From: Aeromonas australiensis
GTDB lineage: Bacteria; Pseudomonadota; Gammaproteobacteria; Enterobacterales; Aeromonadaceae
Direction of reading: 5' to 3'
Assembly (NCBI RefSeq): GCF_000819725.1
Contig: NZ_CDDH01000108.1
Span: 1-46,073 of the forward strand
DNA length: 46,073 bases
The translations under genes and the position numbers were made by a program. The number at the start of each line of letters is the position of its first letter. The stretch's first letter is position 1. Shown one piece after another: positions 24,298 through 34,658 of this stretch. The notes below the pieces were generated by a model. The model saw only the letters and a program-made list of their open reading frames with translations, was not told the DNA's origin and ran no database searches.

Positions 24298-24345
24298 ATG
24301 GTCGGCCATCGATGATGGATGGCGGGCTGTATGAAAGGCTGAAAC

Positions 24346-25611
24346 TCAGTCGTTCTCCAACGCAGTGAGGCAGTGCGAGAGGGTGCGCGCCAGCGCTCCC
24401 TGATTGCGCAGCACCACGGCGCGGGCCTGCTCGCCCATCTCGCGGCGGGCGTTGCCGTCGGCAAACAGCTGGCTCACCCGCTCGCCCAGCTCGGCGGCAT
24501 CGGCCACGATGGCGGCGCCCCCCTGAGCCACCAGCTGGCGGGTGATGTCGCTGAAGTTGAAGTAGGCGGGCCCAGTCAGGCAGGGCTTGCCGAGCGCCGC
24601 CGGTTCCAGCAGGTTGTGACCGCCGATCTTCACCAGACTGCCACCGACGAAGGCCACATCGGCCGCCGCCAGCATCAGCGGCAGCTCACCCATGGTATCG
24701 CCGAGATAGACCTTATCCTGTGCTCCAACCGCAGCATGACTGGTGCGCCGCACGCAGCCGTAAGGGGCACACAGCTCGGCCACCCGGTCAAACCGTTCGG
24801 GGTGGCGCGGCACCAGAATGAGCAGCGCGTCGGGATGGCGTTTGAGCAGCAGATCGAAGGCGGCCAGCACCTGCTCATCCTCACCCAGATGGGTGCTGGC
24901 GGCGATCCAGACCGGCCGCTCGGCGCCCAGCTGCTGGCGCAGGGCGCGCCCCTTGGTCTGCACCTCGTCACCAAACTGGATGTCGAACTTGATGGAGCCG
25001 GTCACCGCCAGCCGCGAACGATCGATGCCGAGGCGGGCGAAGCGGTCGGCGTCATCCTGATGCTGACAGAGCAGATGGGTCAACGGCCGGCTCAGGGCGT
25101 CGAAGGCGCCGTGGAAACGGGCATAACGCTGGCAGGAGCGTTCGGAAAGACGGGCATTGATGATGGTCACCGGCAAATGGCGCGCCTCGCAGGCGGCCAG
25201 CCAGTTGGGCCATAACTCGGTCTCCATCACCCAGAGCGCGCGCGGCTTGAAGGTGTCGAGAAAGGCCGCAATGGCCCAGGGGTAGTCGAGCGGCGCGTAG
25301 CGATGGATCACCAGATCCCCCAGCTTGGCAGCCTGATCGGCGCCGGTGCGGGTGGTGGTGGTGAGCAGGATCGGCAGATCGGGCCGCTCCGCCTTGAGGG
25401 CGCGAATGAGCGGCGTGATGGCCAGCGTCTCCCCCACGCTCACCGCATGGATCCACAGTGGTGCCTCCTGTCCGGTGGCGGGCAACCGCCCGAGATGCTC
25501 GGCCCAGCGCTCGCCAAAGCCGGGCTTGCCCTTCTTTGGCTTGTAGAGGGCCAGCAGCGCCAGCGGCAATCCCAGGTGGATCAGCAGGTTGTAGAGCAGA
25601 CGATAGGGCAT
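24346..25611 (-). CDS. waaA: 3-deoxy-D-manno-octulosonic acid transferase
   Basis: The 421-residue enzyme (E. coli WaaA 425) adds Kdo to lipid A precursor, the first inner-core step. An N-terminal hydrophobic segment (LLIHLGLPLALLALY) anchors it to the inner membrane; WIHAVSVGE near residue 57 contains the catalytic Glu, and the GT30 C-terminal half has AASTHLGEDEQVL, LVPRHPERF and GGSLVKIGGHNLLEPAALGKP. The ATG at 25611 is separated from the waaF stop by one base, so translation is coupled to waaF. Confidence 0.97.
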   Translation of the reverse strand: MPYRLLYNLLIHLGLPLALLALYKPKKGKPGFGERWAEHLGRLPATGQEAPLWIHAVSVGETLAITPLIRALKAERPDLPILLTTTTRTGADQAAKLGDLVIHRYAPLDYPWAIAAFLDTFKPRALWVMETELWPNWLAACEARHLPVTIINARLSERSCQRYARFHGAFDALSRPLTHLLCQHQDDADRFARLGIDRSRLAVTGSIKFDIQFGDEVQTKGRALRQQLGAERPVWIAASTHLGEDEQVLAAFDLLLKRHPDALLILVPRHPERFDRVAELCAPYGCVRRTSHAAVGAQDKVYLGDTMGELPLMLAAADVAFVGGSLVKIGGHNLLEPAALGKPCLTGPAYFNFSDITRQLVAQGGAAIVADAAELGERVSQLFADGNARREMGEQARAVVLRNQGALARTLSHCLTALEND

Positions 25612-25612
25612 C

Positions 25613-26647
25613 TTACTGACTCTGCTCCAGCTTCTTGCAGGCATCGACCACCTGCTCCGGTGGCAAGTCGATCAGGCACTTAAGATGACCGAACTTGCAG
25701 GTACGCTTGAAGCAGGGGCGGCACTCGATGTCGGTGTGAACGATCTCGACCCGATCCGCCAGCGGCGGGGTGTAGAGCGGCGAAGTGGAGCCATAGACGC
25801 CCACCAGCGGCCGGTTGAGGGCGGCGGCGATGTGCATCAGGCCGGAGTCGTTGGAGATGACCCGGCTGGCCAGCGCCATCAGATCGATCGCCTCGTGCAG
25901 GCTGGTCTTGCCCGCCAGCACGTGGCAGTTGGGGCGAGTCAGCAGGTTGACCCGATCCCGGATGGTGTTGGCAACCGGCACATCCTTGTTGGAACCGAAG
26001 ATCCACACCTGCCACCCCTCGTCCAGATGCTGCTGGGCCACCACGGCGTAGTGCCCCTCCGGCCATCGCTTGGCCGGGCCAAACTCGGCACCGGGGCAGA
26101 GCACCAGCACCGGGCGGGTGCTATCCAGCCCCAGCCGCTCCAGTGCCTTGCTCTGGTTGATCAGATCGACGTGGAGCGCCGGGTGCGGAATGGTCGGGAT
26201 ATCGGCCCGGCTCTTCATCTGCGCCTTGGGATAGGCGAGCGCCAGATAGCCCTCCACCATCAGCGGGAAGGCGGACTTGTTGCTGCGCAGGTCGTTGAGC
26301 AGGCCGTAGCGGCTCTCGCCCTTCCAGCCGGTACGCACCGGAATGCGGGCAAACCAGGGGATCAGCGCCGACTTCATGGAGTTGGGCTGGACGATGGCCT
26401 GATCGTACTGCTCGGCCGCCAGCTGCTTGCCGAGGCGGCGGCGCGCCACCAGCTTGAAGTCACCGTGGCCAAGGGGCATGGTGATCGCCTTGTCCACCTC
26501 CGGCATCCGCTCCAGCAGGGCGCAGCACCAGGCGGGGGCCATCACGTGCAGTTCGCACTCCGGATGGTTGGCCTTGATCGCCTTGTAGAGGCTCTGGGAC
26601 ATCACCATATCGCCGACCCAGGAGGGGCCGATCACCAATATTTTCAT
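25613..26647 (-). CDS. waaF: ADP-heptose:LPS heptosyltransferase II
   Basis: The 344-residue GT9 enzyme (E. coli WaaF 348) adds the second heptose to the LPS inner core. Family signatures: MKILVIGPSWVGDMVM at the N-terminus with the catalytic Asp, LCPGAEFGPAKRWPEGHYA, and the ADP-heptose site NDSGLMHIAAALNRPLVGVYGS. The C-terminal CRPCFKRTCKFGHLKCL cysteines are also found in WaaF. The start is MKILV at 26647; the upstream frame to 26689 has no support. It precedes waaA and is divergent from waaE. Confidence 0.96.
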   Translation of the reverse strand: MKILVIGPSWVGDMVMSQSLYKAIKANHPECELHVMAPAWCCALLERMPEVDKAITMPLGHGDFKLVARRRLGKQLAAEQYDQAIVQPNSMKSALIPWFARIPVRTGWKGESRYGLLNDLRSNKSAFPLMVEGYLALAYPKAQMKSRADIPTIPHPALHVDLINQSKALERLGLDSTRPVLVLCPGAEFGPAKRWPEGHYAVVAQQHLDEGWQVWIFGSNKDVPVANTIRDRVNLLTRPNCHVLAGKTSLHEAIDLMALASRVISNDSGLMHIAAALNRPLVGVYGSTSPLYTPPLADRVEIVHTDIECRPCFKRTCKFGHLKCLIDLPPEQVVDACKKLEQSQ

Positions 26648-26922
26648 CACGCGTCTTCTCTCGGGACGGGCCCGGCTGTTAATCATCACTGGGCGAGATT
26701 ATGCCCCAAGAATGACTGGATAAATAACAGAAAACCCTTATCTGGCACCGCCGCCACCTCCTTTTTCAGCGGTGACCTTCTGCCAACCGGGCGAGACGAG
26801 ACAGGCAAACAACTGGCAGAGACGGGCAATGGCGGCTCTCTCTTTGACCCGTTTTTCCGTTAGAATGGCCCATCAATACGCATTCGCCCCGCCAGCCGGG
26901 CAATAACCGTGAGCCCCATTTC

Positions 26923-27699
26923 GTGAAAAAACCGACTCTGGCTGCCGTTCTGATCGTCAAGAATGAAGCCGACAACCTGCGCAAGTGCCTCGCCTCCCTC
27001 GATGGACTGGTGGACGAGATCGTCATTCTGGACTCCGGTAGTCAGGACGAAACCCCGGCGATTGCCGCCGAATTTGGCGCCCGCTTCTTCGTCAACGCCA
27101 AGTGGCCAGGCTTTGGCAAACAGCGCCGACTGGCCCAGTCCCATGTGCAGTCCGACTGGGTGCTGTGGCTGGATGCCGACGAGCGGCTCACTCCCGAGCT
27201 GAAAACCGCCATCGCCAACGTGATGGCCAATCCGGCCAGCGATACCATCTACTCGCTGCCGCGCCTCTCCTGGGTGTTTGGCCGCTTTATCCGCCACAGC
27301 GGCTGGTATCCGGATCGGGTGCTGCGCCTCTATCCCAAGGCGCTCACCAGCTACAACGAGGCGCTGGTCCACGAAAAGGTAGAAGTGCGGGCCAACATGA
27401 AGATCGTCAATATTCATGGCGACCTGCTCCACTTCACCTATCGGGACCTGGAGCACTATCTGGTGAAATCCGCCGGTTATGCCCGCGCCTGGGCCGATCA
27501 GCGCACCGCTCGCGGCAAGAAGGGCTCTCTCAGTCAGGGGCTGATCCACGCCGTCGGCTGCTTCCTCAAGATGTACCTGCTCAAGGCTGGCTTCCTCGAC
27601 GGCAAGCAGGGGCTACTGCTGGCGATCCTCTCCGCCCACTCCACCTTCGTCAAATACGCCGACCTCTGGGTGCGCCAGCAGCCGCAGCAGCCGGAATAA
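26923..27699 (+). CDS. waaE: LPS core glycosyltransferase family 2, WaaE-like
   Basis: A 258-residue GT2 enzyme with the N-terminal nucleotide-sugar fold ([28 protein letters not shown]) and the DAD motif in [27 protein letters not shown] and the C-terminal [16 protein letters not shown] match the WaaE/KdtX group, which in related bacteria adds a glucose to heptose I of the core. The start is GTG at 26923 with a poor ribosome binding site. The 275 bp between waaF and waaE show no other gene. Confidence 0.92.
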   Translation: MKKPTLAAVLIVKNEADNLRKCLASLDGLVDEIVILDSGSQDETPAIAAEFGARFFVNAKWPGFGKQRRLAQSHVQSDWVLWLDADERLTPELKTAIANVMANPASDTIYSLPRLSWVFGRFIRHSGWYPDRVLRLYPKALTSYNEALVHEKVEVRANMKIVNIHGDLLHFTYRDLEHYLVKSAGYARAWADQRTARGKKGSLSQGLIHAVGCFLKMYLLKAGFLDGKQGLLLAILSAHSTFVKYADLWVRQQPQQPE

Positions 27700-27709
27700 C
27701 CGTCATACG

Positions 27710-27735
27710 AAACAGGGCCCCGCGGGGCCCTGTTT
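27710..27735. terminator. bidirectional terminator after waaE
   Basis: A perfect 26-bp palindrome whose arms are AAACAGGGCCCCG and CGGGGCCCTGTTT; the centre CCGCGG must open as loop. T-runs are short (TTTGC) on both sides. Confidence 0.7.
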
Positions 27736-27784
27736 GCACTGCTGCATACCTTACTTCTGCCAGAAAGGCACCGCCCAGCGGGGC
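27735..27784 (-). pseudogene. degenerate second copy of the GT9 gene 3' end
   Basis: The minus strand encodes RWAVPFWQK and TAA (stop at 27751-27753). The intact gene 56 bp away ends RWAAPFWRK and TAA (27807-27809). The two 50-bp segments differ at about six positions, and similarity includes about 15 bp after the stop (GCAYTGCTGCATA). The relic lies between the intact gene and the terminator, the same arrangement as the ubiA relic. A partial tandem duplication or the tail of a replaced allele would explain it. Confidence 0.75.
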
Positions 27785-27806
27785 CCAGCTTGCATTGCTG
27801 CATAAC

Positions 27807-28844
27807 TTACTTGCGCCAGAAGGGCGCCGCCCAGCGGGCCATCTCCGGCACCATGGCCTTGGGATCGAGCTGACTCATATCCTCAGGATGGTCGCTATCC
27901 TCCGGCGGGCTGAAGGCGAGGTGACGCCCTTCGCTGTTAAGGGGTTTCCAGCGCAGCGGAGTGGCGGAGCGGCGCATCGGGAAGAAGCCGATGGTCGGCA
28001 CGTCGAGCGCCCCGGCAATATGGAGCGGGCCGGTACTGCCTGCAACGAACAGGGCTGCGTTGGCCAACACCTGACAGAACATCGGCAGACCATCGCTGGA
28101 GCGGTAGATCCAGCCATTACCACCGTGGGCCAGCAGCTCGGCCGCCAGTTGTTCGGCCATCTTCTCCTCGCCCGGGCCTGCGGTCAGCACGCACTGCAGC
28201 TCGGGGCAGGCCTGATTGAGCTTGATGATGATGCGGGCATACTGCTCGATGGAGAGGTTGTTGGCCGAACCGCCGCTACCGGCATGTACCATCAGCCAGG
28301 GGCGACTGGCATCGAGCTTGAGCTTGAGTGCCAGCTGCTCGCGCACCTGCCGCAAGGTCTCCTCATCGAACTGCAGGAAGGGGGTCTTGGGCTCCACCAC
28401 GGCCACCTGCTGATCGGCCAGGAAGCGGCGGATCAGCTCCAGGTTGTACTCGGACTCCGGTTTCTGAGAGCGGGAGCGACGCTGCACCAGTCGCTGGTTG
28501 TAGAGCACCTGCGCCAGCTTGGTGGCCGGGGCCAGCCGATAAGGGATGTGCGCCTTCCACACCAGCATGGCATTGCGGGAGTTGGAGAAGAGGCAGATGG
28601 ACGCGTCGAACGCCGCCGCCTTGATCCGCGCCAGCAGCGCTCGCTGTTGCTCCTTGTCGGCCCGTACGCCCGGATCGATGATCACCTCGTCAATCCAGGG
28701 GCAGAGCCGGGCCAGCGGCGCTGTGTAGGCCGGAACCAGGGCAGTCACATGACACGCCATGGAGCCTTTGAGCATGGCGAAACTCGGCCACGCCAGCATA
28801 AAGTCACCAATCTTGTCATTGCGAACGACCAGAATACGTTTCAT
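27807..28844 (-). CDS. glycosyltransferase family 9 (heptosyltransferase-like) protein
   Basis: A 345-residue GT9 protein: MKRILVVRNDKIGDFMLAWP carries the GD of the catalytic region, VHAGSGGSANNLSIEQYA and VAGSTGPLHIAGALDVPTIGFF are the nucleotide-heptose binding segments. Such enzymes add heptoses to the LPS core; which one cannot be told from sequence. It is clearly distinct from the waaF product in the same window. It is convergent with waaE and divergent from coaD. Its 3' end is followed by a degenerate copy. Confidence 0.9.
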   Translation of the reverse strand: MKRILVVRNDKIGDFMLAWPSFAMLKGSMACHVTALVPAYTAPLARLCPWIDEVIIDPGVRADKEQQRALLARIKAAAFDASICLFSNSRNAMLVWKAHIPYRLAPATKLAQVLYNQRLVQRRSRSQKPESEYNLELIRRFLADQQVAVVEPKTPFLQFDEETLRQVREQLALKLKLDASRPWLMVHAGSGGSANNLSIEQYARIIIKLNQACPELQCVLTAGPGEEKMAEQLAAELLAHGGNGWIYRSSDGLPMFCQVLANAALFVAGSTGPLHIAGALDVPTIGFFPMRRSATPLRWKPLNSEGRHLAFSPPEDSDHPEDMSQLDPKAMVPEMARWAAPFWRK

Positions 28845-28912
28845 AAAAAATCCCTTTGCTCCCTGTCACCAATGCAGGGAGGCTTGATGCGCGATGGGGT
28901 ATTCTTGCCTGA

Positions 28913-29461
<549 letters not shown>

Positions 29462-29499
29462 TCCCCTTCCACACTCGCCATTCTCGACGGCAACAACGC

Positions 29500-29527
29500 A
29501 CGAGGGCTACCCACGGGTAGCCCTCGT
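29500..29527. terminator. terminator after coaD
   Basis: ACGAGGGCTACCC / GGGTAGCCCTCGT, a 13-bp perfect stem closing on AC, so the last pairs open as loop. T-tracts are weak on both sides; it lies between convergent genes. Confidence 0.75.
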
Positions 29528-29567
29528 TGTATCTGTCCCATTATGGAGAGGTCAGCCCGCTTTCCGG

Positions 29568-30503
29568 TTACTGCCGGGCAAACCGCTCGTTCATCTCCTG
29601 CACCAGCAGATCGAGCCACTCGTAGCGGCGCCGATACATGGCCCGCTTCTTGGAAGCGATCTCCTCCAGCGGCTTGCGCAGCTGGGCTTGCAGGGCGACG
29701 AAGTTGGCATCCACATCCCGGGCGTCGAACTCCTGCCACAGCTCGTCATAATCGGCCTGCAAATTGGCTTTCTGCTTGCTGCTGTAACGCTTGGCCTGAA
29801 ACACGTGGGCCCGCTTGCGCACCGCCAGCACCTCTGCCGCCCCCATGGCCTGCGCCAGTTGCAGCACCAGTTGCACCAGCAGGGATTTGGGCCGCAGGCC
29901 GTGCCCCTCTTTGGTCAGCTCGCGCACCCGATCCTGGGCATTGTCGACCGCAGGCTCCGGCCCCTGCATGGAGCCGATCATCAGCACCAAACGATCCACG
30001 CCACCCGCCAGCGAAAAGGCGCAACTGTAGAGGCGCTGCCCCTCACCGTTGACGATAGAGAGGGCCAGCTCAGCCTCGCGGCGGAAGGTGCCATCGTGAC
30101 GCAGCAGAATGCGGCAGCCGCTCTGGGGATAGTGCCCCAGCACGATCCCCTCGCCCAGATAGAGGGGATCGATCAGCTGCGGGTAGCACTCCAGCAATAA
30201 CAGATAGTGATTTTCCAGCATCTCGGCCCGTTGGCGGGCGCTGGCACAGGCGAAGCGATAGGGTCGCATCGGCTTGTCGAGCAGTTCGGGGTAAACCGCG
30301 GGCAGCGCCTTGAGCGGTTCGGCCTGAAACAGGCTGAAGACCCGGCTCAGCGACTTGCGATAGAGCAGGCTGCGCAGCACGAATTTGCCGCGATTGAAGG
30401 TTTTCCGGTCACATCCCTCGGGGTAGAGGAAGCGGGCCATGGATTTTGCGCAATAGCGCTCCTGCCGGGATAAGTATTCCCAGCCTATTGATTTAACTGT
30501 CAT
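29568..30503 (-). CDS. VirK/YbjX family protein (DUF535)
   Basis: A 311-residue cytoplasmic protein resembling YbjX/VirK: LYSCAFSLAG, LMIGSMQGPEPAVDNAQDRVRELTKEGHGLRPKSLLVQLV and the basic C-terminal region MYRRRYEWLDLLVQEM are family-like. VirK-type proteins in enterobacteria are linked to envelope or virulence phenotypes, but biochemical activity is unknown. The start at 30503 is the first ATG with a hydrophilic N-terminus. It sits between coaD and mutM, where E. coli has no gene. Confidence 0.85.
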   Translation of the reverse strand: MTVKSIGWEYLSRQERYCAKSMARFLYPEGCDRKTFNRGKFVLRSLLYRKSLSRVFSLFQAEPLKALPAVYPELLDKPMRPYRFACASARQRAEMLENHYLLLLECYPQLIDPLYLGEGIVLGHYPQSGCRILLRHDGTFRREAELALSIVNGEGQRLYSCAFSLAGGVDRLVLMIGSMQGPEPAVDNAQDRVRELTKEGHGLRPKSLLVQLVLQLAQAMGAAEVLAVRKRAHVFQAKRYSSKQKANLQADYDELWQEFDARDVDANFVALQAQLRKPLEEIASKKRAMYRRRYEWLDLLVQEMNERFARQ

Positions 30504-30617
30504 TTTTATATTCTCAAACCGCCTGAACGGTCGGGATACTAGTGACAGCTGTGCAAATCTTCAACAGAGTGGAAATACGCTGTTACAACTTCCCCCGGAT
30601 CGGGGCAAAAAGTGCCC

Positions 30618-31430
30618 TCAGCGCTGGCAATGAGTGCAAAAAACCGTGGTGCGCTGGCCCATTCTTGTCTCGGTCAGCAGGGTGTGACAGTGGAAACAGG
30701 GCTGACCGCCACGACCGTAAACCTGCAACTGCTGCACGAAATAGCCCGGCTTGCCATCGGCACTGGTGAAATCCTTGAGAGTGGTGCCGCCCTGGCGAAT
30801 CGCCTCGGCCAACACCCGCTTGATCTCGGCCACCAGGGTTCCCAGCCGCTCGGCACTGATATTGCCCGCCGCCCGTTTGGGGTGAATGCCGGCAGCATAG
30901 AGCGCCTCGTTCGCGTAGATGTTGCCCACCCCGACCACCACCTGATTGTCCATCAGGAACTGTTTGATGGCGGTGCTGCGCCCCTTGGCGCGCTCACGCA
31001 GGTAATCAGCACTGAAGGCGTCGGTGAGCGGCTCGGGCCCCAGCTTGGCGAGCAGCGCATGGGCTTCGGCCGGTTCCCGGGTCCAGAGCAGGGCGCCGAA
31101 GCGGCGCGGATCGTTGAGCCGCAGCAGCTTGCCATTCTCCAGCTCGATATCCACGTGGTCGTGCTTCTCGGCTGGCGTGCCGATATCCAGCACCCGCAGG
31201 CTGCCGGACATCCCCAGATGAAGGATGGCGGTGCCGAAATCGGTCTCCAGCAGCAGATATTTGGCGCGGCGACGCACCCGATGGATGGTGAGGTCCACCA
31301 GCTCCTGAATTTCACCGGGGATCGGCCAGCGCAAGCGACCATCACGCACCACCACGCGGGTAACCTTGATGCCGGTGAGCCAGGGAGAGATCCCCTGACG
31401 GCTGACTTCAACTTCTGGCAATTCGGGCAT
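30618..31430 (-). CDS. mutM: formamidopyrimidine-DNA glycosylase (8-oxoguanine)
   Basis: The 270-residue base-excision enzyme removes 8-oxoguanine. After the initiator Met, MPELPEVEV gives catalytic Pro1 and Glu2; Lys in RAKYLLL, the H2TH region ([19 protein letters not shown]) and the C-terminal zinc finger CFHC...CTHC are all present. The start at 31430, fixed by the need for an N-terminal Pro, has GAGG six bases upstream. Confidence 0.99.
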   Translation of the reverse strand: MPELPEVEVSRQGISPWLTGIKVTRVVVRDGRLRWPIPGEIQELVDLTIHRVRRRAKYLLLETDFGTAILHLGMSGSLRVLDIGTPAEKHDHVDIELENGKLLRLNDPRRFGALLWTREPAEAHALLAKLGPEPLTDAFSADYLRERAKGRSTAIKQFLMDNQVVVGVGNIYANEALYAAGIHPKRAAGNISAERLGTLVAEIKRVLAEAIRQGGTTLKDFTSADGKPGYFVQQLQVYGRGGQPCFHCHTLLTETRMGQRTTVFCTHCQR

Positions 31431-31452
31431 GGCTACCTCGCAAGTCAAAAAG

Positions 31453-31908
31453 TTAGCGGGAGGGACGTAGCAAGTCGCGATACTGCTCGGCGCTCAGGGA
31501 GAGCCAGAGACCGGACGGCAATTGGGCACCATATTGGCCGCTGTTCTGATAGAGACCGAACTCGACCGGATCGCTCTGGCCAGCAGTCCACACCTTGATG
31601 GTCACCGGGGTGCCACCTACCGCCTCACCTGGGGGCAACAACCAGCCCTGCCAGCGTGCCAAGCGGGCATCCAGCTGCGCCGTGTCGAGCCCTAGATCCG
31701 GCACGCTGCGCCAGCCCTGACCAATCCGCTCAATCTGCCAGCTCGGCCCCTGCCAGGTGAGCACCACGGCCTCTTCCGGCAGCAGGGGGCGCGCTCGTTT
31801 GGCACTGTTCTCCTGCTGGGCCGTCTCCATACGATGCAATAGAGCGATCACGATCAGCACTACCACTATGATCAGGTTATTCCAGCCTTTGCGGCTCAAT
31901 TTGAACAT
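31453..31908 (-). CDS. hypothetical single-span membrane protein
   Basis: A 151-residue protein of unknown function. Residues about 8-28 ([17 protein letters not shown]) form one membrane helix; the rest appears soluble and ends with [23 protein letters not shown] lies before ATG 31908; the longer frame to 32001 crosses the rpmG terminator. It is 22 bp upstream of mutM on the same strand, so the two are probably cotranscribed. The soluble part ([40 protein letters not shown]) looks like a small beta-rich domain. Confidence 0.75.
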   Translation of the reverse strand: MFKLSRKGWNNLIIVVVLIVIALLHRMETAQQENSAKRARPLLPEEAVVLTWQGPSWQIERIGQGWRSVPDLGLDTAQLDARLARWQGWLLPPGEAVGGTPVTIKVWTAGQSDPVEFGLYQNSGQYGAQLPSGLWLSLSAEQYRDLLRPSR

Positions 31909-31955
31909 GACAAGCCCCCCTTTGAACCGGCAGTGTACTGAATTCGGCGCATAAA

Positions 31956-31980
31956 AAAACCCGGCACTAAGCCGGGTTTT
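31956..31980 (-). terminator. rpmBG terminator
   Basis: AAAACCCGGC / GCCGGGTTTT, loop ACTAA, followed on the minus strand by TTTTTTTAT. It lies 22 bp after rpmG. Confidence 0.94.
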
Positions 31981-32001
31981 TGAGAATGCAGCATCAAGCA
32001 A

Positions 32002-32169
32002 TTACTTGATTTTGCCTTCTTTGTAGATCACATGCTGGCGAACAACGGGATCAAACTTTTTGATCTCCATTTTTTCGGGCATGGTGCGCTTGTTTTTGGT
32101 AGTGGTATAGAAGTGACCAGTACCGGCGCTGGAGTTCAGGCGAATTTTCTCGCGAATACCTTTAGCCAT
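32002..32169 (-). CDS. rpmG: 50S ribosomal protein L33
   Basis: The 55-residue protein begins [20 protein letters not shown] and ends [16 protein letters not shown], nearly identical to E. coli L33. It lacks the two CxxC pairs of the zinc-binding paralogue. It follows rpmB by 11 bp in the usual rpmB-rpmG operon. Confidence 0.98.
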   Translation of the reverse strand: MAKGIREKIRLNSSAGTGHFYTTTKNKRTMPEKMEIKKFDPVVRQHVIYKEGKIK

Positions 32170-32180
32170 GATCTAATTCC

Positions 32181-32417
32181 TTATACCTTAACACCGCTGG
32201 CGCGCAGTTCAGCCAGAACCACCTCAACGCCACGCTTGTCGATGATACGCATGCCTTTCGCAGATACGCGCAGGCTTACGAAGCGTTTTTCACTCTCAAC
32301 CCAAAAACGGTGAGTGTGCAGGTTCGGCAGGAAACGACGCTTGGTAGCGTTGTTAGCGTGCGAACGGTTGTTACCAACTGCCGGGCGCTTGCCGGTTACT
32401 TGGCATACTCTAGACAT
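32181..32417 (-). CDS. rpmB: 50S ribosomal protein L28
   Basis: The 78-residue protein starts [20 protein letters not shown] and contains [21 protein letters not shown] and [12 protein letters not shown] as in E. coli L28. GGAGAG precedes ATG 32417 by 7 nt. First gene of rpmB-rpmG. Confidence 0.98.
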
Positions 32418-32553
32418 GTCAGTCTCTCCAAATCTTACTTCATTGCTCGAGCAAATATCTGCCCCGCTGGCCTTCGATTGCGGGGCAAACAGAAGGCGGC
32501 ATTTTATACAGCATCCGTGATCAAAGATCAACTAATACGGTGCCAGAGCACAG

Positions 32554-33228
32554 TTATAGCCAACCGCGCTCGGCAAAAGAGACCGTGATGCCGTCACCGA
32601 TCACCAAGTGATCCAGCACTCTGATATCGATCAGGGCCAAAGCGGCCGTGATCCGATCCGTGATCTGGCGGTCGGCCCTGCTGGGCTCGGCGACGCCGGA
32701 CGGGTGATTATGCGCCAGAATCACCGCGGCTGCATTATGTTTGAGCGCGATCTGCACGATTTCTCGTGGCCAGACGCTTGCCGAATCGATGGTGCCGAAA
32801 AAAAGCTCAACAAATTGAATGACTCTGTGCTGATTATCGAGCAACAGCAGGGCAAACACCTCCCGTGGGCGATCCCGTAGTTGGGCCTGCAGATAGTCCC
32901 GGGTCAGCTGGGGCGAGGTGAGGGCATCGCCCCGCTGCAGCTGCTGCGCCAGATGGCGTTTGGCCATCTCCAGCACCGCCTGCAACTGAGCATATTTGGC
33001 CGGGCCAAGGCCGTGTGCCTCGCAGAATGTCCGTTGATCCGCGCCCAGCAAGCTGCGCAAAGAGCCGAATTGATTCAATAGATTACGTGAAAGATCCACT
33101 GCACTCAGGCCATTGACGCCAGTGCGCAGAAAGATGGCGAGCAGCTCGGCATCGGAGAGCGCCGCGGGCCCCTGACGCAGCAACTTCTCTCTGGGACGTT
33201 CATCTTCCGGCCACTCTTTGATGCTCAT
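32554..33228 (-). CDS. radC: RadC family JAMM-domain protein
   Basis: A 224-residue protein with an N-terminal helix-hairpin-helix-like segment ([32 protein letters not shown]) and a C-terminal JAMM metalloprotease-like domain with [14 protein letters not shown] (HxH-x7-x2-D). The name comes from an E. coli mutant later assigned to recG; the role in DNA processing is unproven. GGGAGAG precedes ATG 33228. It is divergent from coaBC. Confidence 0.95.
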   Translation of the reverse strand: MSIKEWPEDERPREKLLRQGPAALSDAELLAIFLRTGVNGLSAVDLSRNLLNQFGSLRSLLGADQRTFCEAHGLGPAKYAQLQAVLEMAKRHLAQQLQRGDALTSPQLTRDYLQAQLRDRPREVFALLLLDNQHRVIQFVELFFGTIDSASVWPREIVQIALKHNAAAVILAHNHPSGVAEPSRADRQITDRITAALALIDIRVLDHLVIGDGITVSFAERGWL

Positions 33229-33375
33229 TTGTCTCTCCCTCGCCCCTGTTGAGAAAAAACATAGCAAAAAATTGCGCCGGCCAGACCATCCCCTTTGATG
33301 CCAACCCCTGTCGTCATCCATTGCCTGTGGTATCTTAGCCGACCAGTCAGAATGAGCCGGATAGAGAAACAGCAG

Positions 33376-34578
33376 ATGAGATTGGCCGATAAACGCATCC
33401 TGTTGGGTGTCAGTGGCGGGATCGCCGCCTACAAGAGTGCCGAGCTGGTACGCCGCCTGAAAGATCAGGGCGCCGAAGTGCGGGTGGTGATGACCCGCTC
33501 CGCCAAGGAGTTCATCACCCCGCTGACCCTGCAGGCGGTCTCCGGTCATCCGGTGGCCTACAGCCTGCTAGATCCCTCCGCCGAAGCGGGCATGGGCCAT
33601 ATCGAACTGGCCAAGTGGGCCGATCTGGTACTGATCGCCCCCGCCAGCGCCAACCTGATGGCGCGGATGGCAGCAGGCATGGCCGACGAACTGCTGACCA
33701 CCCTCTGTCTGGCCACTCCGGCGCCCATCGCGCTGGCACCTGCCATGAACCAGCAGATGTATCTCAACGGCGCCACCCAGGCCAACCTCAAGACCCTGGC
33801 CAGCCGCGGCATTCTGCTGTGGGGGCCGGATGCCGGCAGCCAGGCCTGTGGCGATGTGGGCCCGGGCCGGATGCTGGATCCCCTCGAACTGGTGGATCGC
33901 TGCTGTCAGCAACTGGCTGCCGAGCCCTTGCTGGCAGGCGTCAAACTGCTGCTCACCGCAGGGCCAACCCGCGAGGCGCTCGATCCGGTGCGCTACATCA
34001 GCAACCACAGCTCCGGCAAGATGGGCTACGCCATCGCTCGCGCTGCCCGTGAAGCAGGCGCAGAGGTGACGCTGGTGAGCGGCCCGGTGACGCTGGCTAC
34101 ACCTGCTGGCGTGACCCGCATCGATGTCGAGAGCGCCGAGCAGATGCATCAGGCGGTGATGAGCCGGGTCGACGAGTGCGACCTCTTCATCGGCTGCGCC
34201 GCGGTGGCCGACTATCGCCCCGAGCAGGTCGCCAGCCAGAAGATCAAGAAGAGCGGCGACAACGACCAGATGGTGGTGAAGCTGGTGAAAAACCCCGACA
34301 TCATCGCGGCCGTCGGCGCCCTTTCAGACAAACCCTTCACCGTCGGATTTGCCGCCGAAACCGTGGATGTGGAACAATACGCCCTCGACAAGTTGCAGCG
34401 TAAGCGGCTGGACATGATCGCCGCCAACGATGTGTCCCGCGAGGGGCAAGGCTTCAACGCCGATGACAACGCCCTGACCGTGTTCTGGCAAGGGGGCCAG
34501 GCCCCGCTGCCGCTGGCCGACAAGCTGACGCTGGCCCGTCACCTGATCGCCCTGATTGCGCGCCACTACCGGCACTGA
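33376..34578 (+). CDS. coaBC: bifunctional phosphopantothenoylcysteine decarboxylase/phosphopantothenate-cysteine ligase
   Basis: About 400 residues carrying both CoA-pathway activities. The N-terminal flavoprotein decarboxylase domain (1-190) has [18 protein letters not shown], the catalytic-site region with [13 protein letters not shown] (PxMNxxMW-type) and the flap [15 protein letters not shown]. The C-terminal ligase domain (191-400) has [25 protein letters not shown] and [10 protein letters not shown] use ATG 33376 ([11 protein letters not shown]), where homology begins; ATGs at 33295 and 33352 are possible but lack good ribosome binding sites. Confidence 0.97.
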   Translation: MRLADKRILLGVSGGIAAYKSAELVRRLKDQGAEVRVVMTRSAKEFITPLTLQAVSGHPVAYSLLDPSAEAGMGHIELAKWADLVLIAPASANLMARMAAGMADELLTTLCLATPAPIALAPAMNQQMYLNGATQANLKTLASRGILLWGPDAGSQACGDVGPGRMLDPLELVDRCCQQLAAEPLLAGVKLLLTAGPTREALDPVRYISNHSSGKMGYAIARAAREAGAEVTLVSGPVTLATPAGVTRIDVESAEQMHQAVMSRVDECDLFIGCAAVADYRPEQVASQKIKKSGDNDQMVVKLVKNPDIIAAVGALSDKPFTVGFAAETVDVEQYALDKLQRKRLDMIAANDVSREGQGFNADDNALTVFWQGGQAPLPLADKLTLARHLIALIARHYRH

Positions 34579-34658
34579 GCGTCCCGAAAGAACAAGACTC
34601 ACGGCGCCCCGCCTGCCAAGAGGGGCACCAATACAAGATCCAACTGAAAAAGCGATTC

